From Nocardioidaceae bacterium (lineage in GTDB: Bacteria > Actinomycetota > Actinomycetes > Propionibacteriales > Nocardioidaceae): DNA of 5,585 nt. The stretch spans positions 1 through 5,585 of the forward strand of contig JACCUS010000278.1 in assembly GCA_013811715.1 (NCBI GenBank), in the 5' to 3' direction. The notes below the pieces were generated by a model that saw only the letters and a list, made by a program, of their open reading frames with translations, did no database searches and was not told where the DNA came from. Positions 1 to 4,147 of the stretch are shown here, in pieces; the first letter of the stretch is position 1; each line of letters starts with the position of its first letter. The position numbers and the translations under genes were made by a program.

Positions 1-70
1 GGCACCGCAGTTCCGTCAACTCGGTTCCGATGCGGTCGAGTAGGGAGCGCAACCGCACCGGTTCCACCAT
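1..70 (-). CDS. HepT/DUF86-like toxin, N-terminal fragment (cut by window edge)
   Basis: Only the first 23 codons are visible: ATG at 70-68, reading MVEPVRLRSLLDRIGTELTE and then LRC, with the frame open to base 1. The start of the form VEPxRLRxLLxRI followed by an amphipathic helix resembles the first helix of actinobacterial HepT-like (DUF86, HEPN-superfamily) ribonucleases. The ATG overlaps the TGA stop of the upstream nucleotidyltransferase gene by one base (TGATG), which implies translational coupling. Characterised HepT toxins are HEPN RNases inhibited by a cognate MNT nucleotidyltransferase, which AMPylates them. The catalytic RX4-6H motif would lie beyond the window, so toxin activity cannot be judged here. 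The identification rests on the short N-terminus plus the neighbour gene. Another small helical HEPN protein is the main alternative. Confidence 0.68.
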   Translation of the reverse strand, partial: MVEPVRLRSLLDRIGTELTELRC

Positions 71-492
71 CACCGCCGCCCCTGAGCGGTCAGCCGGAGC
101 AGAAGGCGGTCCAGCGGCTCGGCGAAGATCTCGAAGTCGGCACAGATGGGACGCATTGTCGTCTCGAACCGGACGCGCGCGGGCTCGTCGGCTGAGTACA
201 CGACGACGCCGTCACGCAGCACGCGATGGACGAGACGCAGCGGGGCCTCATCCGACATCGTCAGGTCGGCTTCGACGCCGGTGGTGTCCTGGACCCGCCG
301 GGCCAGGCCGAGAACGAGGTCAAGCGAGGGCTGCTGTCCGAGATGGACCGCTAGGTCGACGTCGCTGAGTGGTGTCGAAGTGCCACGCGCATGCGAACCG
401 AAGAGGTAGGCGACCAGGACGGGCATGTCGGCGAAGGCCATCGGTAGCCGATCACGCAGCAGCTGCGTCAGGACGATGCTGTCGTCGGACAC
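70..492 (-). CDS. MNT-domain nucleotidyltransferase, antitoxin of a HepT-MNT type module
   Basis: A minimal nucleotidyltransferase of 140 residues when started at GTG 492. It carries the polymerase-beta-fold signature GSX10DXD: Gly32-Ser33 in LFGSHARG and Asp44/Asp46 in SDVDLAV. Asp76 in VEADL is the probable third metal-binding acid. The C-terminal part (VLRDGVVVYSADEPARVRFE) is also typical of MNT proteins. In studied modules MNT is the antitoxin that AMPylates HepT in the cytoplasm. The toxin gene follows with a 1-nt overlap. An in-frame ATG at 546 would add 18 residues. I prefer GTG 492 because those 18 codons have a mixed third position (about 10 of 18 G/C) unlike the body of the gene, contain a perfect palindrome better read as an operator, and fall before the MNT fold. 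Neither start has a good Shine-Dalgarno. The frame stays open further upstream to 933, but that is antisense to the mazEF-like genes and is not coding. Confidence 0.85.
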   Translation of the reverse strand: MSDDSIVLTQLLRDRLPMAFADMPVLVAYLFGSHARGTSTPLSDVDLAVHLGQQPSLDLVLGLARRVQDTTGVEADLTMSDEAPLRLVHRVLRDGVVVYSADEPARVRFETTMRPICADFEIFAEPLDRLLLRLTAQGRR

Positions 493-524
493 CCGCTCAT
501 CGTATGCCCGGGCACCAGCGCGGC

Positions 525-541
525 TTATCAGAAGCTGATAA
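525..541. promoter_or_regulatory. Perfect 7-3-7 palindrome, candidate operator of the nucleotidyltransferase-HepT unit
   Basis: TTATCAG (525-531), spacer AAG, CTGATAA (535-541) is a perfect inverted repeat in an AT-rich patch of an otherwise GC-rich sequence. It lies 33 bp upstream of the preferred GTG start of the minus-strand nucleotidyltransferase gene. It would fall inside the coding region if the ATG at 546 were used. Its position and symmetry suit binding of a dimeric autoregulator. That role is inferred, and no terminator-like T run accompanies it. Confidence 0.5.
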
Positions 542-555
542 ACCATGGATAAACC
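537..555. repeat. Direct repeat GATAAACC, two copies 11 bp apart
   Basis: GATAAACC occurs at 537-544 and again at 548-555. The 11-bp offset is about one helical turn, so both copies face the same side of the DNA. The first copy overlaps the right arm of the TTATCAG/CTGATAA palindrome. Together they form a compact AT-rich cluster in the divergent toxin-antitoxin control region. The repeat is seen directly. A regulatory role is inference. Confidence 0.4.
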
Positions 556-605
556 GTCAGGACCTACGCACTGAGCTTTTGCGCGTGCGCACTTGGTTGC
601 GTATC

Positions 606-636
606 GGGATGTGCAGTGATCCCAAACTGGTACGCT
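606..636 (+). promoter_or_regulatory. Putative promoter/operator of the RHH antitoxin-MazF operon
   Basis: An inverted repeat GGGAT (606-610) and ATCCC (619-623), spaced by 8 bp, lies just upstream of the antitoxin start, and a third GGGAT copy (640-644) overlaps the ATG. TACGCT at 631-636 fits the actinobacterial TANNNT -10 pattern and would place transcription initiation near 643, the first base of the ATG, giving a leaderless message. This agrees with the lack of a Shine-Dalgarno before the ATG. No convincing -35 is seen. Ribbon-helix-helix antitoxins usually repress their own operon through such short inverted repeats. Confidence 0.35.
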
Positions 637-642
637 GATGGG

Positions 643-876
643 ATGTCCAAGCAGATTGCGGTCCGGCTGCCTGAGGACCTCGTCCAGTTCATCGACCGGA
701 TGGTCCGGGACGGGAGGGGCCGCAGCCGCGCGGTAGTCGTCGCCAGAGCCGTTGAGCGCGAGCAGCGGCGGGAGCTGGCCGCACAGGATGCGAGGATCCT
801 CGCCGCGGCAACGCCCGACGATGACCTGGACGACCTCGCGCGATACGCCGCGAGCACGCCGGTCGACCTCGACTGA
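643..876 (+). CDS. Ribbon-helix-helix antitoxin (MazE/CopG-like) of a type II module
   Basis: A 77-residue protein. Residues 3-42 form a ribbon-helix-helix DNA-binding unit: strand KQIAVRLP, helix EDLVQFIDRMVRDG, then RGRSRAVVVARAVEREQRRE. The C-terminal tail is acidic (PDDDLDDLARYAAS), as expected of a segment that wraps and blocks a basic MazF toxin. It should dimerise, bind its own promoter, and neutralise the toxin encoded immediately downstream; its TGA overlaps the toxin ATG. The ATG at 643 is chosen because the fold begins right there. A GTG at 616 would add nine residues (MIPNWYADG) of no family character. There is no clear ribosome binding site, so leaderless translation is likely. 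The family is clear. The exact MazE-type name is not assigned. Confidence 0.88.
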   Translation: MSKQIAVRLPEDLVQFIDRMVRDGRGRSRAVVVARAVEREQRRELAAQDARILAAATPDDDLDDLARYAASTPVDLD

Positions 877-1175
877 TGCGGCCCATCCACATCGCACATC
901 TGGACAAGGCGCGACCCGTGCTGGTCTTGACACGCGAGCTCGTCCGACCTCACATGACGCGCGTCACCGTCGCCCCGATCACGAGCACCGTCAAGGGGCT
1001 GTCCACGGAGGTCTCGGTCGGCCACGCGAACGGCCTCGAGCAGGAGAGTGTCGTCAGTTGCGACAACATCGTGACGGTCCCCACGGAGACGCTCGGCCGC
1101 CAGCTCGGCTTTCTGCTGCCGCACCAGGAGGCGCAGCTCACGGGTGCCATCGGGGCCGCCTTCGACCTGGACTGA
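876..1175 (+). CDS. MazF/PemK-family endoribonuclease toxin
   Basis: A 99-residue protein with the core of the MazF/PemK fold: KARPVLVLTRE near residues 11-21, the VTVAPITSTVKGLSTEV strand region, ESVVSCDNIVTVP, and a C-terminal helix ending AAFDLD. These match the short actinobacterial MazF type, best known from the multiple MazF paralogues of Mycobacterium, which cut mRNA, rRNA or tRNA at short sequence motifs and halt growth. The start is short: it lacks the usual N-terminal G-[ED]-[VI]-W segment and begins MRPIHIAHLDK. This also occurs in related short forms, so truncation is not implied. It overlaps the antitoxin stop by 1 nt (TGATG) and has no ribosome binding site of its own, which suggests coupled translation. 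The cleavage site cannot be predicted from sequence. Confidence 0.9.
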   Translation: MRPIHIAHLDKARPVLVLTRELVRPHMTRVTVAPITSTVKGLSTEVSVGHANGLEQESVVSCDNIVTVPTETLGRQLGFLLPHQEAQLTGAIGAAFDLD

Positions 1176-1216
1176 GCCCTCGCTGACGATCGTCTGCCGG
1201 CGGGTGAATCATCCCC

Positions 1217-1278
1217 TTGACAACGCAGGCGTGCGCTGGCACTCTGACACTAATCAGTTATATAAGAGAGTAGTTATA
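1217..1278 (+). promoter_or_regulatory. Promoter and AT-rich putative operator of the ArsR-SRPBCC operon
   Basis: A perfect TTGACA -35 lies at 1217-1222. With a 17-bp spacer the -10 would be CACTCT (1240-1245), which is poor but keeps A2 and T6. An AT-rich island follows: bases 1249-1280 are about 25% G/C in a GC-rich context. It contains AGTTATA twice, at 1256-1262 and 1272-1278, 16 bp apart. ArsR-family proteins usually bind AT-rich sites overlapping their own promoter, so this is the likely autoregulatory operator. A purine-rich AAGAGAG at 1264-1270, 9 nt before the ATG, can serve as ribosome binding site. Confidence 0.5.
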
Positions 1279-1279
1279 G

Positions 1280-1609
1280 ATGCCTGTCGATCAGCTCAGC
1301 CGTGTGTACGGCGCCCTCGCAGACCCGACACGCCGCGCCATCCTCGCGCGGCTCGCCGAGGGCGACGCGAACGTCGGTGAGCTCACCGCACCGTTCGACA
1401 TGACCCAGCCCGCCGTCTCGCGGCACCTCAAGGTCCTCGAGCGGGCGGGACTCGTCTCCCGCACCCGCCAGGCGACGGCGCGTCTCAGCCACCTCGAGGC
1501 CCAGCCGCTCAAGGACGCCACCGTGTGGCTCGCGCGTTACCGCGAGTACTGGGAGGAGAGCTTCGAGCGGCTCGACGAGCTGCTCGGGGCGCTGAAGGAC
1601 AAGCACTGA
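1280..1609 (+). CDS. ArsR/SmtB-family winged-helix repressor paired with an SRPBCC protein
   Basis: A 109-residue protein. The N-terminal helix VYGALADPTRRAILARLAEG (9-28) is the hallmark of the ArsR family. The winged helix-turn-helix spans about residues 30-72, with recognition helix TQPAVSRHLKVLERAGLV (42-59) and wing residues SRTRQATARLSHLE. The C-terminal helix (WLARYREYWEESFERLDELL) should form the dimer interface. There is no cysteine in the protein and no CVC-type metal site, so it does not look like an arsenic or heavy-metal sensor. ArsR proteins of this type sit next to AHSA1/SRPBCC genes, as here (34 nt downstream), and probably autoregulate the pair in response to an unknown ligand. 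The ATG at 1280 is supported by AAGAGAG upstream and by the AT-rich operator ending at the start. Confidence 0.92.
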   Translation: MPVDQLSRVYGALADPTRRAILARLAEGDANVGELTAPFDMTQPAVSRHLKVLERAGLVSRTRQATARLSHLEAQPLKDATVWLARYREYWEESFERLDELLGALKDKH

Positions 1610-1643
1610 CCATCTCGACGATCACCACCAGAGAGGAACCATC

Positions 1644-2130
1644 ATGTCCAGCACGCAGATCACCGCCGAGCCCGGGAAGCAGGAAATCATCATCACCCGC
1701 GAGTTCGACGCCCCGCCGGAGCTCCTTTACCGTGCACACACCGACCCAGAGCTGCTCTCCCAATGGATGGGGCCGCGCCGACTGTCGACGGAGATCGACA
1801 CGTACGACGTCCGCAACGGCGGTCAGTGGCGCTTCATCCACCGAGACACCGACGGCGGCGTACGGATTCCACGGTGTCTTCCACGGCACACCGTCGATCG
1901 ACGGCATCGTCCAGACCTTCGAGTTCGAGGGCGCACCCGGGCACGTCTCGCTCGAGGCGCTCGCCTTCGAGGACCTCGGGAACGGCCGCACCCGGCTGCG
2001 CGCGAGCGCGGTCCACCAGTCGGTCGAGGCGCGCGACGCCATGATCGAGTCGGGCATGGAGAGCGGCGTCAACGAGGGCTACGAGCGCCTCGACGAGCTG
2101 CTCACCTCGATGGCCCCGGCCCGCTCCTGA
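1644..2130 (+). pseudogene. SRPBCC (AHSA1/START-like) protein, frameshifted once
   Basis: Frame one (1644-1859, 72 codons) reads ITREFDAPPELLYRAHTDPELLSQWMGP...GGQWRFIHRDTDGG. This is the N-terminal half of an AHSA1-type SRPBCC domain, a ligand-binding helix-grip fold. At base 1860 the frame breaks. The second half continues from 1861 one base over, as YGFHGVFHGTPSIDGIVQTF through to the usual C-terminal helix (GVNEGYERLDELLTSM), stopping at 2128-2130. Joined, the halves give about 161-162 residues, the normal family length. One base is left between in-phase codons, consistent with loss of two bases from a GNN codon or gain of one base. Unshifted, frame one would run on to 2420, into the next gene. 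The AGAGGA at 1632-1637 is a good ribosome binding site. Both halves look otherwise intact, so a recent mutation or a sequencing error is likely. Biochemical role unknown; probably bound to the function of the ArsR partner. Confidence 0.85.
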
Positions 2131-2131
2131 C

Positions 2132-2214
2132 AGCTGCGTGGAGGTCCGGGGCCGCGCCGAGGCGATCACGGACTGGGCCCCGCCAGTTCCGCCGACCAGG
2201 ACGTCTCCACAGCT
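2132..2214. terminator. Composite inverted repeat after the SRPBCC gene, weak terminator candidate
   Basis: An outer stem pairs AGCTG (2132-2136) and TGGAG (2139-2143) with CTCCA (2205-2209) and CAGCT (2210-2214), leaving a 2-nt bulge. Inside it CGGGGCC (2147-2153) pairs with GGCCCCG (2176-2182). It begins right after the SRPBCC stop codon. There is no T tract, so if it terminates transcription it does so as an actinobacterial non-canonical hairpin. It could equally be a structured 3' untranslated region or chance in GC-rich DNA. Nothing else is seen in the 124-bp gap. Confidence 0.35.
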
Positions 2215-2254
2215 CTTCAGTCGCCACGGCGGCAGATCGAGTTGACTGGGAGGC

Positions 2255-4111
2255 ATGGAGGCGGCGTCGCGGGACTCGAGCTGGCCGACCGTGCTCGCCA
2301 CCGCGGTCGGGATGTTCCTGCTCCTCGACGCGGTGCGGGTGTGGCTGCCTTCGCTGTCGATCGTCTTCGGTGCGACTGCCTCTGCACAGCCGAGAGAGCT
2401 CGCCGCCGCATGCCTGCTGAGCGTCGCCGCCGTGACGACCTTGCAGGTACGCCGGCTGACGGGGCCCACGCTCGGCTTGACACTGACCGCCGTCATCGTC
2501 GTCGCCGCCCGGCTGCTGGTGCAGGCGTCCTCGGGCGGTGCGCCGCAGCTGTGGTCGTCGACCATCGCCGTCGTGGCGCTGATGGGGTGGTTCGTGGCCC
2601 TCGCCAGGATCGGCGCCTCCACGCGGCGTACGGCGGTGGGCGCGGCGCTCGGGCTGGCCGCGCAGACGACGCTCCACACCGTGCTGGGGACGGTGGACCT
2701 CACCTGGCAGGAGGGAGCGCTGCCGTGGCTCGCCGTCACGCTGTCGGCGGCCGGCCTGTTGGTCGGAAGCCACCTCATCCGCCCCGACTCGGACGCCTCC
2801 GCGGCCGTCTTCTTCTTCATCGGGCCGGCGGCGGCGCTGGCTGGCCTGCTGACGGCCGCTCCAAGCCGGGCCTGGGTCTCCACGGGCTGGAGCGACGAAC
2901 CCCTATGGGCGGCACCACTCGTCGTGCTCGGGGCGTGCCTCGGTGTGGTTGCCGCCTGGCGAGGGGGGCTCAGCCGAGCATCCTGGCCGAGTTCGACGCT
3001 GCTGGTGGTGGCGACCGTGTTCGCGACGTGGCCCGGTGATGATGGCGTGCTGCCGCCCCAAGCCGCCGCTGCGGTGGCGCTCGGGGCCGTGGTCGGTGCT
3101 GCCGGGCGCTCGGCCGGTCGTCGTACCCCGGCGTTGCGCGGCTGGGTCTGTGTCGCCGGGTTCGCCGTGTTCGGGCTGCTGACCGGCGGCTACTACGCGG
3201 GCCACTATGTGCTGCTGCCGTTCGGCACGTCGTGGCTGCTGCCGGCCGCGGCGGTCATCCTCGGCTTGGCGGCACTCACTGCCGGGTCCGCGGAGCTCGC
3301 GACGTCACGTCGTACGACGGGCGTGGGCGTGGCCACCGCAGCAGCCACGGCGCTGGCCACGTTCGTGATCGGGGCCGTCACCGCGCCGAGCCTCGACAAG
3401 CCGAGGGCGACCGACCTGCCACTGCGGGTCATGACCTACAACATCCACTACGGCATCGCCGCGGACGGCCGCTTCGACGCCGCCGGCATCGCCGCGACGA
3501 TACGGCGAGCAGAGCCGGACGTCGTCGTGCTGCAGGAGGTCGACCGGGGCTGGTTCCTCAACGGCGGGCACGACACGCTGCGGCGGCTCGCCGGCGATGT
3601 CCACATGCGCTACGTGTTCAGTCCCAGCACCGACGAGCTGATGGGTGAGGCGATCCTGACGCGAGTGCCGTTCGCCGACGTGCAGGTGACGCCGTTGCCG
3701 CGAGCCGGCGTACCGATGAGAGCGGCCACACTGTCCGCCGTGCTGGACATCCCCGGCGGGCCTGATCTCGCTGTGGTCACCACCCACCTGCACCTCGGGT
3801 CCGCGGGCGTCGCCAAACGGCAGGTCGTGGCCGTGGCCGACGTGGTCGAGGGTCATCGTGAGAGCGGCCGGGACGTCGTACTCGCCGGCGACTTCAACCT
3901 CGAGCCCACCGACGGCCGGCTGGCACCGCTGCTGACGGTGCTGGAGGACGGGCTGCGCCGCTGGCGACCGACCCCGACGTATCCCGCTGACGATCCCACG
4001 AGCCAGCGCGACCACGTCTTCGTCTCGCCGGGGCTCTCCACGTCAGGCCTTGACGTGGACGACTCGCTCGCGTCCGACCACCTGCCGATAGCGCTGACCA
4101 TCAGGCGGTAG
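2255..4111 (+). CDS. Multi-pass membrane protein with C-terminal endonuclease/exonuclease/phosphatase (EEP) domain
   Basis: A 618-residue protein in two parts. Residues about 10-380 are hydrophobic, with roughly 10-12 predicted membrane segments (for example AAACLLSVAAVTTL, GLTLTAVIVVAARLL, AVFFFIGPAAALAGLL, WLLPAAAVILGLAALTA), and the last (about 362-380) leads directly into the catalytic part. Residues 390-618 are a complete EEP domain (DNase I / inositol-phosphatase / sphingomyelinase superfamily) with expected metal and catalytic residues: N396 in MTYNIHYG, E428 in LQEVDRG, H511 in THLH, D546 and N548 in GDFNLEP, D586-H587, and D608-H609 in SDHLPI. The enzyme probably cleaves a phosphodiester or phosphomonoester at the membrane, perhaps a lipid head group; the substrate is unknown. 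The ATG at 2255 is the first start after an in-frame TGA (2243-2245). GGGAGG lies only 1 nt before it, unusually close, so GTG 2291 is an alternative start. The SRPBCC gene upstream is separated by 124 bp, so it is probably independently transcribed. Confidence 0.88.
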   Translation: MEAASRDSSWPTVLATAVGMFLLLDAVRVWLPSLSIVFGATASAQPRELAAACLLSVAAVTTLQVRRLTGPTLGLTLTAVIVVAARLLVQASSGGAPQLWSSTIAVVALMGWFVALARIGASTRRTAVGAALGLAAQTTLHTVLGTVDLTWQEGALPWLAVTLSAAGLLVGSHLIRPDSDASAAVFFFIGPAAALAGLLTAAPSRAWVSTGWSDEPLWAAPLVVLGACLGVVAAWRGGLSRASWPSSTLLVVATVFATWPGDDGVLPPQAAAAVALGAVVGAAGRSAGRRTPALRGWVCVAGFAVFGLLTGGYYAGHYVLLPFGTSWLLPAAAVILGLAALTAGSAELATSRRTTGVGVATAAATALATFVIGAVTAPSLDKPRATDLPLRVMTYNIHYGIAADGRFDAAGIAATIRRAEPDVVVLQEVDRGWFLNGGHDTLRRLAGDVHMRYVFSPSTDELMGEAILTRVPFADVQVTPLPRAGVPMRAATLSAVLDIPGGPDLAVVTTHLHLGSAGVAKRQVVAVADVVEGHRESGRDVVLAGDFNLEPTDGRLAPLLTVLEDGLRRWRPTPTYPADDPTSQRDHVFVSPGLSTSGLDVDDSLASDHLPIALTIRR

Positions 4112-4147
4112 GAGCCGCAGCAGCCCCGTGATCCCGCGGCTCCTACC
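4107..4147. terminator. Bidirectional terminator hairpin shared by two convergent genes
   Basis: A perfect 12-bp inverted repeat: GGTAGGAGCCGC (4107-4118) and GCGGCTCCTACC (4136-4147), with a 17-nt loop. The left arm holds the TAG stop of the plus-strand EEP gene (4109-4111). The right arm holds the TAG stop of the minus-strand VWA gene (4145-4143). The stem has no flanking T run on either side. Its symmetry between convergent genes strongly suggests it ends transcription in both directions. Confidence 0.8.

Noticed and set aside
547..933. Long upstream extension of the nucleotidyltransferase frame on the minus strand (open to 933)
   Set aside because: It is antisense to the well-supported RHH antitoxin and MazF genes, its translation has no domain character, and the MNT fold begins only after 492.
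564..1124. Minus-strand open frame of 186 codons opposite the mazEF-like genes
   Set aside because: Arginine-rich, low-complexity translation typical of a shadow frame in GC-rich DNA; the plus-strand genes explain the region.
1185..1194. 10-bp palindrome GACGATCGTC after the MazF stop
   Set aside because: Too short to act as a terminator hairpin, no loop and no T run; such palindromes arise by chance in GC-rich DNA.
1280..1609. Arsenic or metal resistance role for the ArsR-family gene
   Set aside because: The protein has no cysteine and no metal-binding CxC motif, and the partner gene is SRPBCC, not a transporter or arsenate reductase.
1850..1866. Programmed ribosomal frameshift in the SRPBCC gene
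   Set aside because: No slippery heptamer (the site is GACGGCGGCGTAC) and no evident downstream pseudoknot were recognised; mutation or sequencing error is simpler.
1509..2072. Minus-strand 187-codon frame opposite ArsR and SRPBCC
   Set aside because: Antisense shadow; no start context or domain, and the sense genes are clear.
1834..2883. Minus-strand open frame of 349 codons spanning the SRPBCC 3' end and the EEP 5' half
   Set aside because: It crosses two real plus-strand genes and their intergenic region and shows no recognisable domain; composition is Ala/Arg/Ser-rich as expected for antisense.
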